The notes beneath the pieces were generated by a model, which saw only the letters and a list, made by a program, of their open reading frames with translations, was not told the origin of the DNA and did no database searches. A stretch of 64,000 nucleotides of DNA from a virus, in the IMG/VR virus record IMGVR_UViG_3300030102_006261, positions 1 to 64,000 of that record; one strand, given 5' to 3'. The stretch's first letter is position 1; each line of letters opens with the position of its first letter. A program made the position numbers and the translations under genes. Shown here in pieces: positions 26,496-36,097 of the stretch.

Positions 26496-29400
26496 GTGGC
26501 TGACAGTAAAAATGATATTCAATGGCATGAACTTTCACTGAGCGTGAAGGGTCCAAATAATAAAGATATTAGCATTGATATTTCAACCGATCCCATGTTC
26601 CCCTTTATATACAATGGAATGAATATCGAACAATCGATGTTTGAGGGTGGTCTAAAGGGGACATTAATGCTTCGTGATGCAGATCCCCAAAACGCATATA
26701 ATAACAAGATCCCCACGATATCTCCTTACCTGAGAACTGGTGGTAAATTAAAAATGGCGTTCTCCACGCCTGGTATTGATGACTCCTTTACTGAGTTGCA
26801 ATTTTATATGACCTCAATATCACTAGTTGCAAACCAAATGCCTGGAATGTATTTACAGATGGGTGAGTCTACAAATAGACTTTATCAAATTGAATTTTCT
26901 TCATATGAAGATGTGCAAGTTTATCCAGAGAATAGAGAATTTGGTGATGACGAATGGGTTGGTCCCATCGATAAATATGTAACCGAACAATTAGCTCCAA
27001 ACTACTTTGATGGTAAACCGTACTCAACACAAAAAAATAGGCAAACCACGTCGAAGGAACCAATGGAGGTTGACAAAACCAGAAACTGGGTTTGGTTGAG
27101 GCCGAGGTATTTCTTATATCCTTGGGGTAAAGTCGTTAAAGAACTAAATGTTGATCAATTGATCAATAACTTCTCAGAGAATGCTATTGATTTACAATAT
27201 AACGCTCCAAATTATTTCTTTTGGCAAGATTTTGATAAGTGGTACTTTAAGAGTATAACATCATTGATCAGTGAAAGGTACATAAATCAAGAGGGCTATT
27301 GGAGATATAGCCTAACTTCGGATGAGGGGGATCTGTATAGATTTGAGTCAATAAAAAGTGTCAAAGCATATGATCTTGATGATTTAACAAACTCTGGTGC
27401 GTTTGCATCCAAGTACAGACTTGTTGAACCAAATTACAACAGTATATACGATGGAATTGGAAGCTCAGAGCTAAAAGAAAGTTTATTGATCAACCACTTA
27501 CCGGTGCCCGAGGGAGTTGAAGATCTTACTAACTTTAACAATCCTGCTTGGACAGATGATTATAGAGCGCAAATAAAAGCTGGCACTCAGTTTCACGATA
27601 CCGATCCGATAGGATTTAGGTTACGAGAAAGAGATATCAATTTTGATTACAGGTGTGATTTCCTCGGTTTACCCATGGGTCCTTGTAAACAACCCGAGGA
27701 GGTGGAAGATCCCACGGACGAAGAAGAGGAAGAAAAATTCAATGAGCAATATTCATTGTTCAAAAGAAATTCAGTTCTTATAGGTACACAGCCAGTTGCG
27801 GATCTAGAAGATGAAACATTATTCACACCAGAAATAAACGAAATATATGACGCTATTTACGGCTGGTTTAACTTTAGTCAATACAATAACCCAAATCCAA
27901 CCTTAAATGATCAGTACTCATACGTTGAAGGTAAAAACCAAGACATACTTTGGCAAACAATGTTTGACATTACACCATTGGATGGTAATCTTTTATATAC
28001 TTTACGTTCAATTAGATCTAGATTGAAGAAAAAACGTTTAGCATACTCTCTACTTTCAACACTTAAGCAACACTGGAATTATTACAGATACTCCATGTGC
28101 TGTTCACAGGTTGCAGATGAAACAGAGAAGGACTCCTTCGCGGTGTTAGTTGGTATAGAAACTCCGGGTACATATGTAAACTCAGAGATAGGCGAGGTTC
28201 CAATTGGTGGTGGTCCAGTTCCATATGAAACTGGAGGAGAAGAGGGACCAGCAGATAATTCGTGGACTCACGATACCCTGTATTGGCCAATCTATAGGTA
28301 TGCTTTTTATCCAGTAGAAATCGTACCAAAATGGGATCCGTCACTAAACTACTATAACACCACTGTAATACCAGAGGGTAGTGATGAGGATGATGAAAGT
28401 GATGACAGTGAAGAAAGTTTGGCTTATGGTAGAGACTTCTTGGGGAGACCATGTGATGCATTCCATCCAGATGGAAAACCAAAAAGAGTTTACGAAAGAT
28501 ATGATCAAACAACTTTGAATATCATTAATGGAAATGCACAACCAAATAATGAAGATAACTTATACACCCTAAATCACGATCACCTAGAGTGGTTCAACAT
28601 AAACCCAAATAAAAACGCTAATTTTTATGCAATACCTCTAGGCATACAATTTGAAGTTGTTCGTGATGAAGATACAGATGAAGTTATTTCCACGAAACCA
28701 TATCACTCAAGTTTCACACTACCAGACGCAGCTAGCACTTACGGTACAGTCGGTGAAGAGCAAGAGTTTGGTGGGAATAGATGTAAGATAAAAGAAAATG
28801 TAGTTGAGGGGTTTTTCCTTCGAGGTAAAAATGTCGCTTGGAACATAAATGAACTTTCTAATTACTGGACATGGGTAAATCCTGGCATCAATATGTACGG
28901 GGAGGATTACCCCAATCATCCAGAGTCATTTTCAATGATGCCTGTTGGAGCTGTTTTTGGTCAAGATCCAACTACTTCTTCACCAGAAGCAGAAATAAAC
29001 GATCCCAATAAAACCATCTCCCCACCAGAAGAAACATATCGAAATGAGGAAACTTTAGAGAGTGAAATACTAGGTAGAATTGTTCGACTCACACCAGTCA
29101 ATAAATCAGAGTATGAAATAAATCTACCCTTTAATGATTTACCTGTTGATTGTAGTGATGTTGATGATGAAGCAGAGGAGGGCACTGGGGAGTCAGAGGG
29201 AGAGTCCAGTGAATCCTCAAATCAAAATTTCCCAGCATCAATTAAAGATGAATCTGGTGTGGACGCAGACAATGGAATTTTTATGATTGTAAACAAAATA
29301 TTTGGAACAGACAATATTCCGAAACCTTTTGGTGGTAAAAAACAAGATCTTGAAGTTGTGGTAAGAGAAGTAGATGAGAATGATGAAACTATTGTGACAA

Positions 29401-29735
29401 CCAGAACCGTAAAATACGATCAAGATTGTACATTCCCCATATCGACATCTGGATTTGGTGCTGACAGTTCCTCCGGCGCCGTTGAGACACCAATATATGT
29501 CTTTGACGTTGAAAATTCACATGATGGCAATTGTGATGGTAATGTTCCATTCGGTCCATACATGAGTAATTTCCAACTCAATGAAGATGAAGAAGAGGAA
29601 GAAGATGAGTCAGATGAGGGTGTCGATGAGGGTGTCCCTGAAGCGTTGGCCGCTATCAGTTTTGATGAAAATCAGTTAGACTCCGGGGAAGAAGCCCTCG
29701 AGGCTCCAACTAGAGAAGATATTGAAGAAGGGTAG
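26496..29735 (+). CDS. giant baseplate hub protein, gp27-like N-terminus
   Basis: 1079 residues from a GTG start (MADSKNDIQWHELSLSVKG). The first 150 residues (DPMFPFIYNGMNIEQSMFEG, then LKGTLMLRDADPQNAYNN) have the torus-domain pattern of hub proteins such as T4 gp27 (391 residues). The remainder is long, Tyr/Trp-rich and beta-strand-rich, with several Glu/Asp runs (DPTDEEEEEKF near 408, a DEDDESDDSEES run near 630, a longer one near 1030). It is far larger than T4 gp27 and could combine hub with other baseplate roles. Position between gp53 and gp25 supports hub identity, but domain limits are unclear. Confidence 0.65.
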   Translation: MADSKNDIQWHELSLSVKGPNNKDISIDISTDPMFPFIYNGMNIEQSMFEGGLKGTLMLRDADPQNAYNNKIPTISPYLRTGGKLKMAFSTPGIDDSFTELQFYMTSISLVANQMPGMYLQMGESTNRLYQIEFSSYEDVQVYPENREFGDDEWVGPIDKYVTEQLAPNYFDGKPYSTQKNRQTTSKEPMEVDKTRNWVWLRPRYFLYPWGKVVKELNVDQLINNFSENAIDLQYNAPNYFFWQDFDKWYFKSITSLISERYINQEGYWRYSLTSDEGDLYRFESIKSVKAYDLDDLTNSGAFASKYRLVEPNYNSIYDGIGSSELKESLLINHLPVPEGVEDLTNFNNPAWTDDYRAQIKAGTQFHDTDPIGFRLRERDINFDYRCDFLGLPMGPCKQPEEVEDPTDEEEEEKFNEQYSLFKRNSVLIGTQPVADLEDETLFTPEINEIYDAIYGWFNFSQYNNPNPTLNDQYSYVEGKNQDILWQTMFDITPLDGNLLYTLRSIRSRLKKKRLAYSLLSTLKQHWNYYRYSMCCSQVADETEKDSFAVLVGIETPGTYVNSEIGEVPIGGGPVPYETGGEEGPADNSWTHDTLYWPIYRYAFYPVEIVPKWDPSLNYYNTTVIPEGSDEDDESDDSEESLAYGRDFLGRPCDAFHPDGKPKRVYERYDQTTLNIINGNAQPNNEDNLYTLNHDHLEWFNINPNKNANFYAIPLGIQFEVVRDEDTDEVISTKPYHSSFTLPDAASTYGTVGEEQEFGGNRCKIKENVVEGFFLRGKNVAWNINELSNYWTWVNPGINMYGEDYPNHPESFSMMPVGAVFGQDPTTSSPEAEINDPNKTISPPEETYRNEETLESEILGRIVRLTPVNKSEYEINLPFNDLPVDCSDVDDEAEEGTGESEGESSESSNQNFPASIKDESGVDADNGIFMIVNKIFGTDNIPKPFGGKKQDLEVVVREVDENDETIVTTRTVKYDQDCTFPISTSGFGADSSSGAVETPIYVFDVENSHDGNCDGNVPFGPYMSNFQLNEDEEEEEDESDEGVDEGVPEALAAISFDENQLDSGEEALEAPTREDIEEG

Positions 29736-29743
29736 TCATAGCA

Positions 29744-30619
29744 ATGACAAGTAAAAGTAAAATAATATACACCAATACTAAAAAAGAAAAAAAGATAGAT
29801 CAAGAACCGATTATAATTGGTGAACATGAGTATGTTTGTTTAAAGCCAAGTGGACCGACTGATAACTCACCGTGTGAAACTGAAGGTAAATGGGATGAGT
29901 TTATTGGAGAGGATCCAAGAAAAGGTAGCGCGAAAGAGTATCTTCCAGAATACGAAGCTCTGTGTAAATGTCATAAGGCTGAACACTTGGGAGCACCAGA
30001 TGAGGAGAGGGATCCTAACTCACTTCCACCCTTTGCAGATCTAGCCTCAAAGGTCCCTTTGTTTAGGGAACCAATGGATGACGAAATGCATTATGCAGAG
30101 GATGACATTGATGAGTGCAAGGAAATACGTAGTAGTCTTTTTGATGGGGAAAATTACTTAGGTTGTTTACCGCCCATACCAAACAGTCCTCTTAATTGCG
30201 ACTGTGAGAATCCATTCTCAGAGCAAACAGATCAAAGTGGTGATGACAAGTATCTTAGAGACTCTAGATTTGCTGAGTACGTGAGAACTGGTAGAACATA
30301 CTCCACGTTTTGGGATACTCCAAGAAAAACACCACTGTTAAGAAAATCCTTAATGAATCTTTATTCGGCACAAATAGCTGTCGGTACAATGCCGGGAAAC
30401 TTAAAACTTAAGGTTGGTGACTTTGTGGAGATACAAGGAACCCCATCTTCAGATGATACAAATTTACTCACCGGAACTTGGATGGTAGTGAAAATAGTCT
30501 TTTCAATTCCAGCAACAGGATTCCATAAAAATGTGGTAACTCTCATTAGAGATACTAGAGGGACATATGAGGAAAAAACATCCATACAACAGGATGTGGA
30601 AGCAGAGTTAGGTCTTTAA
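29744..30619 (+). CDS. baseplate hub C-terminal-type protein
   Basis: 291 residues, 8 bases after the giant hub gene, no late promoter of its own. The C-terminal third (LLRKSLMNLYSAQIAVGTMP, then GNLKLKVGDFVEIQG and MVVKIVFSIPATGFHKNVVT) is the type of domain that forms the end of large hub proteins in marine phages. The first half is Cys- and acid-rich (CKCHKAEH, CDCENPF), possibly metal-binding. It looks like a part of a hub that is one chain elsewhere but two here. Confidence 0.6.
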   Translation: MTSKSKIIYTNTKKEKKIDQEPIIIGEHEYVCLKPSGPTDNSPCETEGKWDEFIGEDPRKGSAKEYLPEYEALCKCHKAEHLGAPDEERDPNSLPPFADLASKVPLFREPMDDEMHYAEDDIDECKEIRSSLFDGENYLGCLPPIPNSPLNCDCENPFSEQTDQSGDDKYLRDSRFAEYVRTGRTYSTFWDTPRKTPLLRKSLMNLYSAQIAVGTMPGNLKLKVGDFVEIQGTPSSDDTNLLTGTWMVVKIVFSIPATGFHKNVVTLIRDTRGTYEEKTSIQQDVEAELGL

Positions 30620-30626
30620 CTTGGAT

Positions 30627-30634
30627 TATAAATA
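30627..30634 (+). promoter_or_regulatory. T4-type late promoter
   Basis: Exact TATAAATA immediately after the hub gene and 6 bases before the gp25 ATG. Spacing this short leaves little leader. Confidence 0.6.
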
Positions 30635-30640
30635 TAACGT

Positions 30641-31069
30641 ATGGCAGTAGAAATAACACATTCTGATTTAGATGTAGATCTCACTAGAAACACGTTCACG
30701 GGAGACGCATCTGTAAAAAACGACTTGAATGCAATACGTCAGTCTGTTCAAAATATATTATTAACTAGACGAGGCGAAAGACCCTTTGATCCTACTTTTG
30801 GCAGTGAAATTGAAAATTTCTTGTTTGAATCACAAGACTCATTTCTAACCACCATCACTTTAAAAAGTAGATTAGAAACAGCCATAAACAAAATAGATCG
30901 TAGGGTTAAATTTATTGATTTTATTGTTTTAGATGATCTGAGTGAGTCGAGTACAGATACCGTTTTCTTTGAATTGCAATATTCGGTAAACACTTTGGGT
31001 CAAGATTTAAATCAGGGTGATTCGACAGAAATTACAGATGCGGTTACAATAACAGTAGAGAGGGCTTAG
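30641..31069 (+). CDS. 25: gp25, baseplate wedge protein
   Basis: 142 residues (T4: 132). NDLNAIRQSVQNILLTRRGE followed by RPFDPTFGSEIENFLFES is the signature of the GPW/gp25 family, which nucleates the sheath on the wedge. The rest is strand-rich as expected. Adjacent to gp6, matching the family's usual order. Confidence 0.92.
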   Translation: MAVEITHSDLDVDLTRNTFTGDASVKNDLNAIRQSVQNILLTRRGERPFDPTFGSEIENFLFESQDSFLTTITLKSRLETAINKIDRRVKFIDFIVLDDLSESSTDTVFFELQYSVNTLGQDLNQGDSTEITDAVTITVERA

Positions 31070-31070
31070 T

Positions 31071-32867
31071 ATGTCTCAAATACAATTGGGAAGTTTAGAT
31101 TATGATGAAATTAAAAATGAATTAAAATCTTTTCTTTCAAATCAAGAGGAGCTGAGGGATTATAATTTTGATGGATCTATCCTTTCAACAATTGTTGATC
31201 TGATGGCTTATAATACAATGTATTATGCTTTTTATTCGAATATGCAAGCAAATGAAGCCTTCTTGGATACCGCACAAAGAACAGACTCCCTAATATCATT
31301 AGCAAAACCACTAGGATATGTTGTACCGCACAGGAAAAGTGCGACATCCCAAATTACATTAACTGGTGTTGAAGGTAGCGACAACGTAAGCTTTGGTAGG
31401 TATGAACTTAGACTAACTGGATCCGATGCGTCCGGAACAATTAGAACATTTTATAATCTAAATCCAATAACTTTATCCTCTGCTACAGTTCCTAGTGCCA
31501 CTGGAACTTTCTATGAGGCGAATGAAGTGGTATTGGATGCAGTGGTAAATGTGGATCTTGATTCACAGAAGTTTGATATCTTTGACAAGACTGTTGATCC
31601 AATTGGTATAATCGTAAAGGTCAATGGTGTAGAGTGGAGAAAACAAGAGGGTATAGATCCCGATCTAAACTCACTCAGTGAGGTTTACTTTGTCGAACCC
31701 AGTAAAAATGGTTACGTAGTTCGAATGGGAGGGTTAACCGAAACTGAGTCTGGTCAGATAATCGGTAAGGGTGTTGCTCCCGAAGATGTGGTCACAGTTT
31801 CATACTTCTCTTCAAATGGATCATTGGGAAATAACATTACTGGTATCTTTGGAAACGATAGTGTATCCATACAGACAGCAGAAGCGACCACATTGTCCGC
31901 TGGTGGATTCAATTCACCAAATCCAGACGTAATTAAATTCTTTGCTCCTAGATTTTTTGCTACACAGAACAGAGCAGTTACAGCAGAGGACTTTAAAACA
32001 ATTGGGGCTTCGTTGTTGGGTTTAGAGAGTAATGCATCATTTATTAATGTTTTTGGTCACGAAGATATCGGCAATTTACCACACCTAAACTACACCAACG
32101 AAGATGGTGCGAATATTACAGACCAAGAATTCTTTTCTGGATCACCCGGTGAAGTCTACGTATCATACCTAAACTCAAGTGGAGAAGCTCCGAGTTCGTC
32201 AGAGCAAAGTATATTTTTCAATCAACTAAAAACTAAGTCGGTTGCCGGTTTATCGCTTCTTTATTATCCACCAAGAGTTGGTGAGTTGGTTGTCAAAATT
32301 CAAAATCCATCCGAGCAAGAAATAAACACATTCAACACATTATTTCCAGATGGTTTCACCGACGTAAACTCAGAACTATTTGCAAATAGTGGTGGTCGTG
32401 CTTTTAGCACAGCGACTATAACTTTTACTGATAACCCAAATAATGCCAGTGGTGGTAAGTTTTTCTTTAAAAACAAAATGGATCGAAACGTTCCATTCGT
32501 AATGACTCCTGAAACGTTTATTCCACGACCAGATGAATTAGATACGACTGGAGTATGGTATGATTTGAGTTCAATTACAATTGATGAACCTTCTAGTGGA
32601 AATGATGGTTATTTCTCACCTATTTTCGCTGCTGATGCCGAACAATATATTACCCAAGCCGGAGCCTGGTTTACCGCGTCCAAGCAAATAGGAGCCATAT
32701 ATTGGGACACGGGAGAGATACAGATACTTAGTTTACAACAAAGCCCTGTTGATTATGGTAATATTACCTTTAGTGCGAATGTGGACTTCAACGCGGCAAA
32801 TCAAAACCAAACAATTTACGCTCCACACAATTTCTACCTATCCTCTAAACTGGAAAATACCTCGTGA
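31071..32867 (+). CDS. 6: gp6, baseplate wedge protein
   Basis: 598 residues (T4: 660). The N-terminal region (LKSFLSNQEELRDYNFDGSI, LSTIVDLMAYNTMYYAFYSN and the following MQANEAFLDTAQ) and RFFATQNRAVTAEDFKTIGA are signatures of gp6, which dimerises between neighbouring wedges in the baseplate inner ring. It starts one base after gp25 and overlaps the next gene by 4. Confidence 0.92.
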   Translation: MSQIQLGSLDYDEIKNELKSFLSNQEELRDYNFDGSILSTIVDLMAYNTMYYAFYSNMQANEAFLDTAQRTDSLISLAKPLGYVVPHRKSATSQITLTGVEGSDNVSFGRYELRLTGSDASGTIRTFYNLNPITLSSATVPSATGTFYEANEVVLDAVVNVDLDSQKFDIFDKTVDPIGIIVKVNGVEWRKQEGIDPDLNSLSEVYFVEPSKNGYVVRMGGLTETESGQIIGKGVAPEDVVTVSYFSSNGSLGNNITGIFGNDSVSIQTAEATTLSAGGFNSPNPDVIKFFAPRFFATQNRAVTAEDFKTIGASLLGLESNASFINVFGHEDIGNLPHLNYTNEDGANITDQEFFSGSPGEVYVSYLNSSGEAPSSSEQSIFFNQLKTKSVAGLSLLYYPPRVGELVVKIQNPSEQEINTFNTLFPDGFTDVNSELFANSGGRAFSTATITFTDNPNNASGGKFFFKNKMDRNVPFVMTPETFIPRPDELDTTGVWYDLSSITIDEPSSGNDGYFSPIFAADAEQYITQAGAWFTASKQIGAIYWDTGEIQILSLQQSPVDYGNITFSANVDFNAANQNQTIYAPHNFYLSSKLENTS

Positions 32868-33727
32868 CACTATCGATTCTAGGACATCCAGATCAGAACC
32901 CATCAGCAGGTGCAAGTGCTTCAGCAAATCTAATCACTCTGCGTGATAGTGTTGTTTCTACGTTTCCAGCGCAAAGATCTACCGCCCTTCTTCCAGAATC
33001 TGAAATAGAACGATCTTGTACGGGAAGACCACCATTCGACGTTCTAAATCAATTTCCCAGATGGATTCAAAAAAGACACAACAGTGGTGATAGCACTCTT
33101 ATTACTTTGATGGAATACTACTATAAATGGCTTTATTGTGAATTCGGAAGTGGATATATTTTAGATGACAGAATGTCATCGATACATGATATTGATGAAA
33201 CAACTGATGAATTTGTTGATCTTATTGCCAGAACATACGCACCAGATTTAGATGTGATTTCAGGTATTGCATCAGTTTCAACAAGCAGAGAATTCATTAA
33301 AAATATAAGAAAAGTTCTGTACTCATCAAAAGGCACAAAACAATCAATATACCATTTCTTCAACACGCTGTTTAAAGATTTTGTTTACGTTGAGATATTG
33401 TATCCAAATGATAATTATGGTGAGGGTGAGTCAATTGGCATTGGGGGTGCGGGTGATCCATTTAGAACAAATTCATCATTATTATCTGACTCAACACATA
33501 GATTAAATGAAGGACAGTCACAAGAGGTAAATCTAGGATCTGCCGGTAGTGGATCAGGTGAAATGTTTACGTATAGTGTAAAGGCGTATTTTACTGATTC
33601 TGGTATACCTCTAACCGAGCAACAAAAAAGAGATATAGAATCTTTGTATAGAAGGTTAATTCATCCGGTAGGAATGAAACTAAATTTTGAAATAAACACA
33701 ACCAACCTATTAAGAAACATAGACTAA
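32864..33727 (+). CDS. gpI/gp7-N-like baseplate wedge protein
   Basis: 287 residues, GTG start overlapping the gp6 stop. The core WIQKRHNSGDSTLITLMEYY, LIARTYAPDLDVISGIAS and REFIKNIRKVLYSSKGTKQS, then IYHFFNTLF, has the arrangement of the phage tail protein I family and of the N-terminal part of T4 gp7. In T4, gp7 is 1032 residues, so this would be only that part. Its neighbours (gp6 and gp8-like) support a wedge role. Confidence 0.6.
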   Translation: MTLSILGHPDQNPSAGASASANLITLRDSVVSTFPAQRSTALLPESEIERSCTGRPPFDVLNQFPRWIQKRHNSGDSTLITLMEYYYKWLYCEFGSGYILDDRMSSIHDIDETTDEFVDLIARTYAPDLDVISGIASVSTSREFIKNIRKVLYSSKGTKQSIYHFFNTLFKDFVYVEILYPNDNYGEGESIGIGGAGDPFRTNSSLLSDSTHRLNEGQSQEVNLGSAGSGSGEMFTYSVKAYFTDSGIPLTEQQKRDIESLYRRLIHPVGMKLNFEINTTNLLRNID

Positions 33728-33728
33728 C

Positions 33729-34259
33729 ATGGTATACGCGGGGGACGGACAATCAAAGTTTACTACAGGTAAAAGTAGTAAAAAAGATAAAGCTAAACGT
33801 AATGCCGGTGAGATAAAAAGTTCTGGTAAAAGTTATGATAAAAGTTTTAGAAATGTGGTTGAAATCATAGAACCCGTTATTGGTAGTCTTTATAGTGTGT
33901 TTGGTGGTGGTGGATATGAATTTACAGCGGACGTTACTGGAACGGGAAACGGGGCAACCGGAGGAACTGGGTTAAATGAAGTTACAATCATACACAATTA
34001 TCTACCTTATGAACTTTCATCAGTTTCTGACCTAGGAATAACGGTTGGTTGCTCTGGATCAGGTTATCGTGGATGGTCTGGTGGTGTCACCGGGGCTACA
34101 TATAATGAAATCACATATGCACATCCTGATTGGTCTAACTCGATTATATCAGGATCCTCTTTTGGTGCTATTTCTTTAGGTGATTTCTTTGTTTTGACCG
34201 GAACATCAGAAAACGATTCAAGGCAGTGTTGCTATTCATGTCCAGCCACTGGATATTAA
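33729..34259 (+). CDS. hypothetical baseplate-region protein
   Basis: 176 residues. A basic, Ser/Lys-rich N-terminus (GKSSKKDKAKRNAGEIKSSG) leads into Gly/Ser/Thr-rich beta sequence and ends with three Cys (RQCCYSCPATGY). No homologue recognised. Within the baseplate-wedge operon, so probably a virion component or wedge/fibre connector. Confidence 0.5.
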   Translation: MVYAGDGQSKFTTGKSSKKDKAKRNAGEIKSSGKSYDKSFRNVVEIIEPVIGSLYSVFGGGGYEFTADVTGTGNGATGGTGLNEVTIIHNYLPYELSSVSDLGITVGCSGSGYRGWSGGVTGATYNEITYAHPDWSNSIISGSSFGAISLGDFFVLTGTSENDSRQCCYSCPATGY

Positions 34260-34272
34260 AGGGAAATAATTA

Positions 34273-36096
34273 ATGGCTACTAATAGAACAGTTACAAATA
34301 CAATGTCCTCCAGTAACGTGCTGGATGCTTATAATTTAGTAGGAACTGATGGTAGACATCAAGTTTTATTTTTAGGTGGTTTAACAGGTAATTCACCGAA
34401 TACAAATACACCTTTCGATCGAAACCGCATTTCAAACGAAATCAGTATAGTAAAACGAATAAAAAGAAATGACGTTATTCCCGTAGTTCAAAGAGTTGAT
34501 TGGACATCCGGCTCACCATATAATTATTATAACACAAGAGATGGTAACGTTGCGGATGGATCATACGCTTACTATGCCCTCGCGAGCAATGGTGTAGTTT
34601 ACTTGTGTTTAAGTAATAACGACAAAAATAGATCTGATCTTTCTTTACAGATCGCATCCACCGTAGAACCTAGTCATAGGGTGGGAATACAAAAATATTC
34701 TGATGGCTACACTTGGATGGCACTATTTAAAATTGACTACACTCTTAGCAAATTCTTAACATCAAATTGGATTCCTGTTCCTATATTAGAAAATTTATTT
34801 TCTGAGTTAAATACAGGTAACAGTCTAGTTGGACTTGCCACTGATATCTGTGGCTCTAGTGCTGGTGTTCTTGGAGCTTGTTGCTTATATAATAAAACCA
34901 AGGAATTCGATCCGATAACGTCTATCGAAATAACGGGGGGTAATCTTTTTGATTGTTTCTCATCAATACCATGTTACAGATGTAAAGAAATTTCAGATGC
35001 TCTGAATAAAGAGAGAGTTTTTATACAAGGAGCAACTTGTGCATCCTGCCCACCAACGACAGAAATACAAAGTCTAATTGAGAAGATAGACGCTAAAAGG
35101 GACAATTTTGCAAAAAATTCTACTATTATAACTCAGAGAGATATACAGCAAGACTCTGAAATCAATGACGGTAGAATATTGTCAGCGTTCATAGACTTAT
35201 CCGGAATTAGTGCCAGTAATTTGATAACGACAGAACAAAATCCTGTGGTTGATCTGAATAATGGTGGCGCTGACGGAGACGTAAGACTAAGCACATATCC
35301 AATTATAGATCCAAACGAAAGAACTCGCAAATATGTGATTGATGGAATTTTTGTAAACAATCCCGGAAACGGATATCATGTAGTAGATCCATACGTGGAG
35401 CCAGCTGGTAACTCAATCGCAGACATATTATCATCTCGATTGTTCATTAACCTTGACACAAGAGGAAGTCTCAGCAAAGACTTAGTTGAAATTTTAAATG
35501 TTAACAAATTGCTAACCAAAGTATGTCTAACATCAGAGGAAATTCAAACTCTAAATTCAAAGGCACGACACCAGAAGTTTAGTAGATTTGGAATTTTACA
35601 ACAGGTTAAGGATTCAAATGGTAGAATTATTGGTCAAGGTTTAAATACAAATGAAGGTGCAATTAAATCAGCAACTTACTTAATCACTGCCACCACATCA
35701 TCTTCCCAAACAATGCGAATAGGTGAACAGTTATCATCCGAATCGGGTATTATTCTAGCGAACGGGAATGCAAAACCATTCCAGAATAGTGGTAGAATAG
35801 TGGGTGTGGATGCAACTGGAGGCACTAATCATGTTCTAAGGATTATGACAGACAAAAAGTTATCCGTTGGAGAACAATACTATGTCAGCATTGATCCAAT
35901 ACAAGGTGGTATTCCATTCAATCCGAAATTAATTACATTAACAACTGTTAACGAACCCGATGTTGATCTTGATTTAACTGAGACTAAAGTTTTACACACA
36001 GGTAACACAAACATAGATATTCCGTTCCAGACAGAGTTCCTTTCTGGAAGCACACCAAGAAAAGAATATTGTTTCGAATTCGTAAAGGTTTTCTAA
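34273..36096 (+). CDS. gp8-like baseplate protein (candidate)
   Basis: 607 residues. The first 180 residues (VQRVDWTSGSPYNYYNTRDG, DGSYAYYALASNGVVYLCLS, then a HRVGIQKYSDGYTWMALF segment) match the domain that begins T4 gp8-type wedge proteins (334 residues in T4). A Cys-rich middle (CCLYNKTKEF, YRCKEISDAL, CASCPP) and a long C-terminal half follow. Longer than gp8, so it could combine gp8 with other wedge functions. Confidence 0.55.
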   Translation: MATNRTVTNTMSSSNVLDAYNLVGTDGRHQVLFLGGLTGNSPNTNTPFDRNRISNEISIVKRIKRNDVIPVVQRVDWTSGSPYNYYNTRDGNVADGSYAYYALASNGVVYLCLSNNDKNRSDLSLQIASTVEPSHRVGIQKYSDGYTWMALFKIDYTLSKFLTSNWIPVPILENLFSELNTGNSLVGLATDICGSSAGVLGACCLYNKTKEFDPITSIEITGGNLFDCFSSIPCYRCKEISDALNKERVFIQGATCASCPPTTEIQSLIEKIDAKRDNFAKNSTIITQRDIQQDSEINDGRILSAFIDLSGISASNLITTEQNPVVDLNNGGADGDVRLSTYPIIDPNERTRKYVIDGIFVNNPGNGYHVVDPYVEPAGNSIADILSSRLFINLDTRGSLSKDLVEILNVNKLLTKVCLTSEEIQTLNSKARHQKFSRFGILQQVKDSNGRIIGQGLNTNEGAIKSATYLITATTSSSQTMRIGEQLSSESGIILANGNAKPFQNSGRIVGVDATGGTNHVLRIMTDKKLSVGEQYYVSIDPIQGGIPFNPKLITLTTVNEPDVDLDLTETKVLHTGNTNIDIPFQTEFLSGSTPRKEYCFEFVKVF

Positions 36097-36097
36097 A

